Shown here in pieces: positions 56,592 to 64,000 of a stretch of DNA of 64,000 nt; position 1 is the stretch's first letter; each line of letters opens with the position of its first letter. This stretch comes from Kiritimatiellia bacterium (GTDB taxonomy: Bacteria > Verrucomicrobiota > Kiritimatiellia > WLWN01): contig WLWN01000001.1 in the NCBI GenBank assembly GCA_012103575.1, forward strand, positions 139,792 to 203,791, in the 5' to 3' direction. Under the pieces are notes generated by a model. That model made no database searches. It was not told the DNA's origin and saw only the letters and a program-made list of their open reading frames with translations. The position numbers and the translations under genes were made by a program.

Positions 56592-57804
56592 ATTGTAAAA
56601 TTAAATGCCGCAAAAAATGGACCTGAGAGCTTCTGTTCATGCGGCGATCTCCAAATCGAAACACTCCTGTGCGGGTTTGTATTCTAGGATCTTGCGAGGA
56701 TAGTTGTTAATCCATTTTTCAATCTCACCAATACGGTCGATGGTATATCTTCCGATGTTGTCTCCTTTGGCGACGAAACGACGAACCATACGGTTGGCAT
56801 TTTCGTTGGAGCCTCGTTCCCAGGAAGAATACGGGTGAGCATAATAGAGTTTAACACGTCTCTTTTTGCTAAATCCGGAACGTTCCATCTGCTCCACGTC
56901 GAGAAACTCGCTCCCGTTATCGGCTGTAATCGACTTGAACATCGATCTGAATGGGCCAACTCCCGTCGATCTTTCGATCGCTTTAAGGGCCTGCAGAACC
57001 GATGCCTGTGTTTTATCCGAAAGTTTTCTCACCCTTAGCATTCGGGTCTTTCTTTCTACTAACGTCATTAAAACCGGTTTTGAAGTTCCTTTTCCGCCGA
57101 CGATCAAATCCAATTCCCAGTGCCCAAATTCCTCGCGTTTTTCTACGGTCTTAGGTCGTTTTTCGATACTGGTCCTTCGGGCATGTTGCTTTTTAACCCG
57201 CTTAATAGCACGTCTTTTTCGTTTTATCCGTTTTCGTTTTTCCCATAGGGACTCGTTGCTCACCCCCGGGATGAGACCTTGGTCAATATAGGTATACAGC
57301 GTTTTTGTACTCACCGCTGCAGGTCTCTGCTCTTGTTTAAGCAAAGGAGTAACCACATCGGGTGAGCGTTTGTGAACAAGAATGTGCTCGCTGATAAACA
57401 CAGCCGTTTCATGATGCTTTCCAAGCTTAAGCTCAGGTCCCTTGGCCGTCGCATTTAGATCATGAAGTTCCTGGGCTCGATCACTGCTGTATGCTTTCTT
57501 CTTTCGCGGCTCTGTATCGAAATGCTCTACCTCCCCACGTTTAATTTCGCGCTCTATGGTTCGACGATGCCTTCCCAGATAGCTGGCTATCTCCAAAGGA
57601 CGTCCTGGGTTTTTGAGCATTGTTTCAATCATGATCCGTTCTTTCTGTGTCAAATGCTTGCCTTTTCGGGGATGAATACTACTCTTGATTTGTTCCATGT
57701 CTTTCTCCTTTTTTTGTCTTCTGTCGAGTTTCTAAATCTAGAAGATTTCAGCATGGAACACTCCTGTTTTACATTATCTTCTTTTGGGCATTTAATATTA
57801 CAAT
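56592..57804 (-). mobile_element. IS30-family insertion sequence, intact
   Basis: Terminal inverted repeats ATTGTAAAATTAAATGCC (left) and ATTGTAATATTAAATGCC (inverted right). About 1.2 kb with one intact transposase. A diverged remnant of a relative lies at 13164-13275. Confidence 0.85.
56637..57698 (-). CDS. IS30-family transposase
   Basis: 353 aa, usual length. N-terminal HTH (LTQKERIMIETMLKNPGRPL, REIKRGE), then the DDE core: FGHWELDLIVGGKG (Asp), SITADNGSEFLDVEQME (Asp), YYAHPYSSWERGSNENANRM (Glu in the NEN context). No frameshift. The only complete transposase gene in the window, and probably active. Confidence 0.93.
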   Translation of the reverse strand: MEQIKSSIHPRKGKHLTQKERIMIETMLKNPGRPLEIASYLGRHRRTIEREIKRGEVEHFDTEPRKKKAYSSDRAQELHDLNATAKGPELKLGKHHETAVFISEHILVHKRSPDVVTPLLKQEQRPAAVSTKTLYTYIDQGLIPGVSNESLWEKRKRIKRKRRAIKRVKKQHARRTSIEKRPKTVEKREEFGHWELDLIVGGKGTSKPVLMTLVERKTRMLRVRKLSDKTQASVLQALKAIERSTGVGPFRSMFKSITADNGSEFLDVEQMERSGFSKKRRVKLYYAHPYSSWERGSNENANRMVRRFVAKGDNIGRYTIDRIGEIEKWINNYPRKILEYKPAQECFDLEIAA

Positions 57805-57873
57805 TCTCAGTGGAGCCCAAGGGGTTGCTTTAATCTTGGAAATAGTCTATCTGCTACACAATCATATAGATTT

Positions 57874-59256
57874 TCACAAATCTGGATAAGCAACGCCTAG
57901 CACCTTTGAAATCGCTTTATTAAAGGCCTTTCGCTCTTCTCGAACAAACGCGTGAGCTTCTTTTAATCGTTTCTTATAGGTTGGAAAATCTAAACCAGCC
58001 GTTGCGCCGAGATGTTGTTTTTTGGCAATGGCTTCATACGGATCCATATCTTTTAGTTCATCGATATGTGTTTTAACGTAGTCATACGCATCTCGAAACG
58101 GCATGCCCTCGGCCACGCATTCAATCGCCCGGTCCGTGGCAAAAACCTCGGCTGTAAATCCTTTTAATAGCGCTTTTTTGTTCACCGTTAACCCTCGAAC
58201 AATTTTATGACATACACTCAAACTCGTTCGGGTAATATGTATGCCCTCTAAAAATGGTTCTTTTGCTTCTTGCAGGTCTCGTTGATAACCGGACGGCAAC
58301 CCTTTAATCAGGTCATAAACACTTAATGCATGCCCCTGTACTTTTGAAGCCTTAGCCCGCATGAGTTCTAATGCGTCGGGATTATTCTTTTGCGGCATCA
58401 TGCTGCTTCCTGTACAAAATGCTTTCGGCAACACAAAGTAATTAAACTCAGGCATGGTATAGAGAATCATATCTTGGGCCCATCGGGATAAGGTCAACAT
58501 AACTTGGCTCATAGCGGATAAAATAATGGACTCGATTTTGCCCCGCGAGTTACTCGCATAGAGTACATTGTGACAAGGTCGGCTAAACCCCAATAGATGG
58601 GAAACGAGTTCCCGATCAATCGGTAATGGAACGCCGTAGCCTGCGGCAGACCCTAACGGAGACTGATCGTTAAATTCGTAGGCATTGATGAGTAAGGCCA
58701 TGTCATCAAACAAACCTTCTGCAAAAGAGGAAGCCCATAAACCAACTGAGCTGGGCATGGCCGGTTGCATATGGGTTCGACCGACCATAGGCATGGCCAC
58801 CTGTTTTTTTGCAAAAGATAAAAGGGCGTCCACACAGCAAGCCACGCCTTCAAGCGTCGCAAGAAGTTGATCTTTGGCATACAACCGTAAATCCAGAGCC
58901 ACTTGATCGTTTCGACTTCGACCGGTATGGATTTTTTTGCCAATATCACCAAGTTGTTGGGTTAATGTTTGTTCTACAGCTAAATGAACATCTTGGTCAG
59001 CAAGCCTTATTTTAAAGGTTCCCTTTCGGGTTTGTCGCATAATGGAGACAAGTGCTTTGATGATTTTGTTTTCTTGGCTTTTTGAGATCAGTGCTGGTTT
59101 AAGAGGCATTTGAGAAAGCATCACCACATGTGCGGCGGAACCCATGCAGTCTGCTTCAATAAGCGAGACGTCAAGCTCAACGTCTCGCCCAGCTGTATAA
59201 GCGAGTATGTCTTTATCAATATTTCCGACGAGTGTTTTTGTAGGTTTAGTGGTCAT
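57874..59256 (-). CDS. argH: Argininosuccinate lyase
   Basis: 460 aa. Splits argininosuccinate to arginine and fumarate. GDIGKKIHTGRSRNDQVALD, GRTHMQPAMP, and the fumarase/lyase signature TGSSMMPQKNNPDALELMR. Last gene of a minus-strand run, 107 bp after the preceding stop. Confidence 0.95.
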   Translation of the reverse strand: MTTKPTKTLVGNIDKDILAYTAGRDVELDVSLIEADCMGSAAHVVMLSQMPLKPALISKSQENKIIKALVSIMRQTRKGTFKIRLADQDVHLAVEQTLTQQLGDIGKKIHTGRSRNDQVALDLRLYAKDQLLATLEGVACCVDALLSFAKKQVAMPMVGRTHMQPAMPSSVGLWASSFAEGLFDDMALLINAYEFNDQSPLGSAAGYGVPLPIDRELVSHLLGFSRPCHNVLYASNSRGKIESIILSAMSQVMLTLSRWAQDMILYTMPEFNYFVLPKAFCTGSSMMPQKNNPDALELMRAKASKVQGHALSVYDLIKGLPSGYQRDLQEAKEPFLEGIHITRTSLSVCHKIVRGLTVNKKALLKGFTAEVFATDRAIECVAEGMPFRDAYDYVKTHIDELKDMDPYEAIAKKQHLGATAGLDFPTYKKRLKEAHAFVREERKAFNKAISKVLGVAYPDL

Positions 59257-59363
59257 GATTGTCTGTAAAAAAAATCTTTATCAAATTGTCAGATTAAGTA
59301 TCCAGAGATCGGGTCTATTTTTCAAAGTGTTTTCGAGATTATTTCTGGTGCGGGTTTATTTAA

Positions 59364-60737
59364 TTAAAACGAGTCAGGGAGATCGTTTCTCTTTTCAATC
59401 TGATCGAGGTATTGCTTTACTTCTAGTGAAGGGGAAAAGGTATTGGTTTCGGCGTGTTCAAACCTTTTTATGACATGCTCCATATATTGATTTCTCAGCG
59501 TCATCTTCTGCTCGAGTTCAGCAAGAGATTTATCAGCTTTTAGAAGTAAGGATTTCAAATTTTCTTTACTAGAAAACCCTTTAGCGCCAGACACAAGGTT
59601 GTACAGAAGCCGCTGATACTGCTGAACCACTTTTTGAAATTCGGACGATTTCCCAACAGCGATACGCTCGATCTCCATCTCTAGTTGACGGCCCAATTTT
59701 TTAACCCAAGTGAGCTTTTTGAGCTCAACGAGGGTTTTGAGCGTTCGCGGCTTATCGAGGTTTTCTGGAATATATAAAGTCCATTTTTTGTTCTTTAAAT
59801 GAAGGATTTGTCTAAGCTCAACAATATCATCCACGGTCAGAGAGCCGAGTTCTGTGCTTTTTTTTGTGGATAAAGCCAAAAGCCATGCCTGCCATTTGTT
59901 TTCAAGCTGCTGCACAGAATCAATACCTCCAATCTGTCTAGCCAACCATTCCGGGGTTAACGGTTTTCCTGTCGCCCATTGTTTGTATGCAGAAGGGATC
60001 CATTGCAATGAGCCTTTCTGTTCGTCAAACCATGCACATAGAATGCCACAATACAGTTTTTGGCGCCATTGACCATAAGGCAAAGATTCCATTTCAAGGA
60101 TCTCAGAAACGGAATAAATAGGTCCCTCCTCTGTTAATCTCGCAATGGCCTGTCGATTGCGTTTCTTCTGAATCGGGTACAAATTTTGAGCAATGCCTGT
60201 TGCAAACCAGTCGGGAACCGTTCCAAGCTCTCTTTTATGCATGGGAGACGACTGATAGGCCATGAGATATCGATTCATCAGCAACCAACACAGACCTTCA
60301 AGGACATCTTCCTCGTCCACGCGATCAGGATTCATAATGATCAGTTTTTGTGTAAGCGGAGACCGAGTCTTATTTTGGAGTTTTATGACTTTAGCCTGTG
60401 TCATAGAAAAATCGTTTTGAGCAGAAATAATCAACGGATTTGATCGTTGAAAAAAGGAAAGGGGCCCAAACCGCTTTTCGATCCGAGAAGCAACATCCTC
60501 TGCCCATACGATTAACTCTAAATGCTCCGAAGGAGTGAGTCCATTTGCGGCAAATCGACGAGACGCGCTTAGCATTTGTTTGGACGTGTGGGCGTATGTG
60601 GGTGTGGGCATTTTGGTGATGTCATTTGTTTTGCCGAGTGAAAGTGTTGTTGCGTACAAAACAAGGCTAAACATAAAGCACTGCCGATTTTTTATACCCC
60701 CGCACTTCGACATCCCCACATGCCCATACTTTTTCAT
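59364..60737 (-). CDS. Secreted protein of unknown function, peptidase-MA-like
   Basis: 457 aa. The ATG overlaps the dtd stop (ATGA). An export signal follows a longer N-terminal part (CFMFSLVLYATTLSLG). The middle (ISEILEMESLPYG…, GTVPDWFATGIAQNLYP) resembles degenerate peptidase-MA-like proteins in which the HExxH is missing; no zinc motif is seen here. The C-terminal ~150 residues are charged helices. Function unknown. Confidence 0.5.
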   Translation of the reverse strand: MKKYGHVGMSKCGGIKNRQCFMFSLVLYATTLSLGKTNDITKMPTPTYAHTSKQMLSASRRFAANGLTPSEHLELIVWAEDVASRIEKRFGPLSFFQRSNPLIISAQNDFSMTQAKVIKLQNKTRSPLTQKLIIMNPDRVDEEDVLEGLCWLLMNRYLMAYQSSPMHKRELGTVPDWFATGIAQNLYPIQKKRNRQAIARLTEEGPIYSVSEILEMESLPYGQWRQKLYCGILCAWFDEQKGSLQWIPSAYKQWATGKPLTPEWLARQIGGIDSVQQLENKWQAWLLALSTKKSTELGSLTVDDIVELRQILHLKNKKWTLYIPENLDKPRTLKTLVELKKLTWVKKLGRQLEMEIERIAVGKSSEFQKVVQQYQRLLYNLVSGAKGFSSKENLKSLLLKADKSLAELEQKMTLRNQYMEHVIKRFEHAETNTFSPSLEVKQYLDQIEKRNDLPDSF

Positions 60738-61189
60738 GACGCCGTTTTCCCATGGCTTTCAAGAATAAGGGTAACCGGACCATCGTTTTCTAACTTTACG
60801 GTCATATGCTCTCTGAATACACCTGTTTTAACGGTATGCCCTAAGGATTGAAGTCTTTCGATAAAATCTTTGTACAGGTCTTTTGCAGCCTCTGGAGTTG
60901 CAGCTTCTATATAACTTGGCCGATTCCCTCTTCGACAATCGCCATATAGAGTAAATTGACTGACGACTAAAAAAGTTCCCTGAACCGTTTGAATCGGGGC
61001 ATTTAAGTGACCTTTTTCATCATCAAAATAGCGTAACCGAGATAATTTTCGGGAAAGATAGTTGATATCGTGTTGGGTATCGCCTTTGGCAATGCCGACT
61101 AGCACAACGGCGCCCGGCCCCATTTCAGCGACAACCTGATTGTCGACGGCAACCTGAGCTGTTTTGACGCGTTGAACCACCAGTTTCAT
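60734..61189 (-). CDS. dtd: D-aminoacyl-tRNA deacylase
   Basis: 151 aa. MKLVVQRVKTAQVAVDNQVV, VSQFTLYGDCRRGNRPSY with the SQFTL motif, and GVFREHMTVKLENDGPVTLI with the C-terminal G-x-P-type active-site motif. Removes D-amino acids from mischarged tRNAs. Confidence 0.96.
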   Translation of the reverse strand: MKLVVQRVKTAQVAVDNQVVAEMGPGAVVLVGIAKGDTQHDINYLSRKLSRLRYFDDEKGHLNAPIQTVQGTFLVVSQFTLYGDCRRGNRPSYIEAATPEAAKDLYKDFIERLQSLGHTVKTGVFREHMTVKLENDGPVTLILESHGKTAS

Positions 61190-61776
61190 TCGATGATCAA
61201 GAGGATATTGCCAGCGCCCAAGGTCGCCTCATCAATATGAGTAAAAACAAAACGTTCCCGTTTCAGTTTGTCAAATAGAGCCCCTAGACGTGCAGTGAAC
61301 CAATTTTTCGTGGCACGAGGTAATATCATCTGTCCCCATTTCACGTGCAGGACTTCTATGCCAAATTTTTTATCCTTTAATAACGGAATACCTCGAAGTT
61401 CATAGGAGAATGGAATAGGCCCCCATTTCCCAACAAGAATAAGTTTAAAACGTTTGGGCGTAAAGGCAAGGTTGATGGTCCTCAGGGTGGAAGTAAAAAG
61501 GTCCGCCTTTTTTTTCAAAAAATTGTTCTGGATCAAGTCGGCAAAATACCCATTTATTTCTCGTTCGGAAATACTGATCTTTAAAGGTGTGTCTTTCCGT
61601 ATGGCATGATCCATGCGAACGATTTTTCGGTAAAAACTCAAGGCATCTTTATGAACGCCTGTTTCTCCTGAAGGACCCGTAGGCCAAGCAAGCAAAACGA
61701 GTACGCTGATGAACAGCAGCTGGGCGGTCATCCGTACTACACGAAAAAACCGATTCGGCTGAGAGGGTTTCATCAT
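61186..61776 (-). CDS. Membrane-anchored protein of unknown function
   Basis: 196 aa. One N-terminal helix (MTAQLLFISVLVLLAWPTGP), then a soluble alpha/beta domain (ISISEREINGYFADLIQNNF, INLAFTPKRFKLILVGKWGP). It resembles small lipid-/membrane-facing domains (SRPBCC- or LptC-like curvature) only weakly, and no family was recognised. Overlaps fmdB and dtd by 4 nt on either side. Confidence 0.55.
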   Translation of the reverse strand: MMKPSQPNRFFRVVRMTAQLLFISVLVLLAWPTGPSGETGVHKDALSFYRKIVRMDHAIRKDTPLKISISEREINGYFADLIQNNFLKKKADLFTSTLRTINLAFTPKRFKLILVGKWGPIPFSYELRGIPLLKDKKFGIEVLHVKWGQMILPRATKNWFTARLGALFDKLKRERFVFTHIDEATLGAGNILLIIE

Positions 61777-62072
61777 CCTTTACTCTTCGAGGTTGATGAA
61801 CCTTTATCTTTTTTTTTGCTCGAAGAACTCTTGTCGTCCTTGGGGGGTTGGCTTTTTTCTTTCTCGGCTTTAGCGCTTTTTTTGTAGTTATCGCTACGAT
61901 AGTCGGTCTCGTAAAACCCAGATCCTTTAAAGATAATCCCTGCCCCTGTGCTAATCAATTTTTTTACTTTGCAGCGACATTGGGGGCATCGTTTGACGGG
62001 TGGATCTGAAATTTTTTGAAACTTTTCAAACCGATGTCCGCATTTTTGACATTCATATTCATATGTTGGCAT
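61773..62072 (-). CDS. FmdB-family zinc-ribbon protein
   Basis: 99 aa. MPTYEYECQKCGHRFEKFQK and KRCPQCRCKVKKLI, two CxxC pairs of the FmdB/CxxC_CxxC_SSSS family. The C-terminal 35 residues are Lys/Ser/Asp-rich. Usual role is putative transcriptional regulator; function unproven. First gene of the dtd-argH run, divergent from ispA. Confidence 0.9.
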   Translation of the reverse strand: MPTYEYECQKCGHRFEKFQKISDPPVKRCPQCRCKVKKLISTGAGIIFKGSGFYETDYRSDNYKKSAKAEKEKSQPPKDDKSSSSKKKDKGSSTSKSKG

Positions 62073-62234
62073 TAGTATCCTCCAAAAAAGACCGGAATAT
62101 AAGACGCAAACGTTTCCTTGTCAAACTAGGAGCTATCTTAATTTTGCCTAAATTGTTATTGGTTACTAGTGGATTAAGATTATGATAGTCTCCCCACTCA
62201 AATATCAAAAACAAAAAATACAGATCGATACGCT

Positions 62235-63119
62235 GTGAATCACGAAGAAAAATATTTTAAACATAAAAAAGCAGTAGTGGATCAAGCGCTAGATGATTAT
62301 ATCCCTAACGCGGAGACACGGCCTCAACGGCTTCATCAAGCCATGAGGTACAGTGTGTTTGCAGGTGGGAAAAGAATCCGTGCAATGATCTGTCTTGCCG
62401 CTGTTGAAGCGGTGGGTGGAAACGAACGGTCGGCTCTGTTACCGGCTATGGCCCTTGAAGTGTTTCATACCTATACGCTGATTCATGATGACTTGCCGGC
62501 CATGGATGATGATGATCTTCGTCGAGGACAACCAACGTGTCATAAAGCCTTTGGAGAGGCCAATGCCATTTTGGCCGGAGATGCGCTTTTAACCATGGCG
62601 TTTGAATGGGTCGGAGCATGCTATGCCCCCCCCCTTTATCCTCCAAACCAATTATCCATCGAACTGGCTAAAGCGGGGGGAAGTCAGGGTGTTATAGCGG
62701 GGCAAGTGGAAGATATGGCATCGGAAGGCAAAGAAAGCACATTGGAGCAGGTTGAGTATATTCACGGGAAAAAAACGGCTGTATTATTTCGTGTGGCCTG
62801 CCGTATGGGAGGGATTGCAGGCGGGGCAAATCATAAAGAGCTCGAGGCATTAAGTAAATATGGCAATGGTGTGGGCCTCGCCTTTCAGATTGCAGATGAT
62901 ATCTTAAACGAAACAGGCACAGAAGAAGCGCTTGGAAAAGCAGTCGGCAGCGACCGCGAAAAGAATAAAAGCACCTATGTAACGTTGCTGGGTTTGGATG
63001 AAGCAGCGAGTCGGGCACAAGAAAGTATCGACCAAGCGCTTGCGGCTCTAAAGGTTCTGCCGGGACCTATAGAACCATTAAAAAAAATAGCCCACTTTTG
63101 CATGTCTCGTTCCAGCTAG
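62235..63119 (+). CDS. ispA: Polyprenyl (farnesyl) diphosphate synthase
   Basis: 294 aa from a GTG at 62235. First Asp-rich motif IHDDLPAMDDDDLRRGQPTC, second motif FQIADDILNETGTEEALGKA (DDILN; the last Asp is Asn, which is not rare in this family), GGKRIRAM near the start. Condenses IPP with DMAPP/GPP for quinones and undecaprenyl precursors. Confidence 0.9.
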   Translation: MNHEEKYFKHKKAVVDQALDDYIPNAETRPQRLHQAMRYSVFAGGKRIRAMICLAAVEAVGGNERSALLPAMALEVFHTYTLIHDDLPAMDDDDLRRGQPTCHKAFGEANAILAGDALLTMAFEWVGACYAPPLYPPNQLSIELAKAGGSQGVIAGQVEDMASEGKESTLEQVEYIHGKKTAVLFRVACRMGGIAGGANHKELEALSKYGNGVGLAFQIADDILNETGTEEALGKAVGSDREKNKSTYVTLLGLDEAASRAQESIDQALAALKVLPGPIEPLKKIAHFCMSRSS

Positions 63120-63149
63120 TGTGACATCAAACGTCTAAAGGAGAGAAGT

Positions 63150-63421
63150 GTTATGTTGGCTTTGTTTGCCGGGGATGTATAGACCGCTGATATCCATCAA
63201 AAGACGGAACCCATGCATTGGGGTTTTAACAATCCGGACGATACCCATCCGACCTATTGGAAAAGTCCCAAGCGTATTAATAATGTCGGCATGATTAGCG
63301 AGCAGGAAGAAGCGCCTGTCTATGCTAATTTGGAAAGATGGAACTCGACGCATCTTAAATATAAACACCTTATACGATTCATTTCAAACCACGTTAGACC
63401 GAGTGGAGATCGGGTATGCGC
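63150..63421 (+). pseudogene. Unrecognised coding fragment before IS630 copy 3
   Basis: Frame with an early TAG, then TADIHQKTEPMHWGFNNPDD and TYWKSPKRINNVGMISEQEE. A second frame nearby gives NTLYDSFQTTLDRVEIGYAL. It looks like a disrupted protein. No family was recognised. The IS630 copy begins at 63422. Confidence 0.3.
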
Positions 63422-64000
63422 TAGAGCGCTTCACGATTGAGGTGTCGCGATGTAGCGCGAAGAAAACCAGCCGATTACCTCGTCGGGAGAAACCTCTTCG
63501 AACGCTTGTGTGAGCGCTTCAGATAGTTCCTGCGGGCTGCAAGGCTGCCCAACCGATTCTTTATCTTGCCCCACGTTTTTTCAATGGGGTTGGAATCGGG
63601 GCTGTAGGGTGGAAGGAATCTTACATGGGCCCCACATGACTCAATGAGTTTAATGACCTTGGGATTGTGATGGACGCGAAGATTGTCCATGATGACGATG
63701 TCTTTAGGTGAAAGAGTCGGGAGAAAAACCCGGCGAATATATTCTCCAAAAACAGCCGTCTCTGTCGCCCCCTCTCCCTCCATGGCCGCTGTTGTTCCGT
63801 CCAGGCGGACCGAAGAAATCAAGGCGGTGGTACACCAATGTCCATGAGGCGTTTTGGCAAAAAGCCTGTTCCCGCCCAACGCCCGGCCCCGCAGACGAGT
63901 CATATTCGTTTTCGCCCCGGATTCATCAATAAAGACAAGGCGACTTGGATCAAGTTTGGCCACCTCTTGGATCCACTGCTTTCTCAAGAGATTTACATCC
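63422..64000 (-). mobile_element. IS630-family insertion sequence, copy 3 (cut by window end)
   Basis: Left TA at 63422-63423. The transposase reads on the minus strand (IDESGAKTNM, IMDNLRVHHNPK, FLPPYSPDSNPIEKTWGKIK) with a 7-nt deletion between CAG repeats near 63530 that shifts the last ~35 codons. The 5' part lies outside the window. Confidence 0.85.

Noticed and set aside
62880..62930. Inactive FPP synthase because of DDILN
   Set aside because: Asn at the last position of the second Asp-rich motif is seen in other functional-looking family members, and the remaining motifs are intact.
1..64000. tRNA or rRNA genes
   Set aside because: No T-arm/anticodon pattern or rRNA segment was recognised by eye on either strand.
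1..64000. Sequencing error as the general cause of frameshifts
   Set aside because: About 25 housekeeping genes are intact while accessory and IS genes are broken, often by deletions between repeats or substitutions; single homopolymer cases (14185, 47880) could still be errors.

Overview
The window looks like a chromosome segment of a diderm (LPS-bearing) bacterium, most likely from the PVC superphylum or a neighbour (Kiritimatiellota, Verrucomicrobiota or Omnitrophota). This placement is an inference from gene content: a fused MFS/acyltransferase/acyl-ACP synthetase, a MoxR-DUF58-BatABCDE operon, a DUF2723 protein with C-terminal TPRs, aroQ-accB-accC next to Asp23/AmaP, LptE, BamD and GmhA, and a secreted CAP/SdrD-like protein. 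The genetic code is standard: TGA is used as a normal stop, often in ATGA overlaps. No rRNA, tRNA or CRISPR array was seen.

Layout. 1-3648: decayed operon of secreted proteins of unknown function. 3649-6361: IS1380-like and IS630-like insertions, with an alpha/beta-hydrolase tail split around the IS630. 6690-13141 (+): aas-like, cysS, tmk, holB. 13164-13790: IS30 and IS5 remnants. 13998-16652: frameshifted M50-like protease, rpsT, lptE, bamD. 16795-22725: degenerate and intact vapBC copies, rmuC, parA, a GT39-like protein, def, a DPM1-like GT2. 22920-26120: DUF2723 protein. 26168-34784 (-): the Bat operon. 35094-36907: trmL, broken SH3 gene, DUF697 gene. 37123-38677: second IS1380 copy. 39463-43549 (-): aroQ-accB-accC-asp23-amaP-gmhA. 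43818-57804: accessory region with transposons, a frameshifted cyclic-peptide-type ABC exporter, two intact and two broken glycosyltransferases, and unusual hairpin repeats. 57874-62072 (-): fmdB, a membrane-anchored protein, dtd, a secreted protein, argH. 62235-63119 (+): ispA. The window ends inside a third IS630 copy.

Housekeeping operons are intact while accessory genes are heavily broken by IS insertions, frameshifts and nonsense changes. The most notable unexplained structure is a 163-bp fold-back element: four full copies, each with a perfect 5-bp target duplication, plus one snap-back copy and one solo end. Its termini match the IS1380 element at 13 of 14 bases and its centre is a bidirectional terminator-like hairpin. 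A second unexplained structure is a set of small hairpins bounded by TGAC on both sides of the glycosyltransferase pair at 48.5-51.6 kb. A third is a set of degenerate heptamer-like repeats lying exactly at gene junctions of the Bat operon, where they become translated N-terminal extensions.
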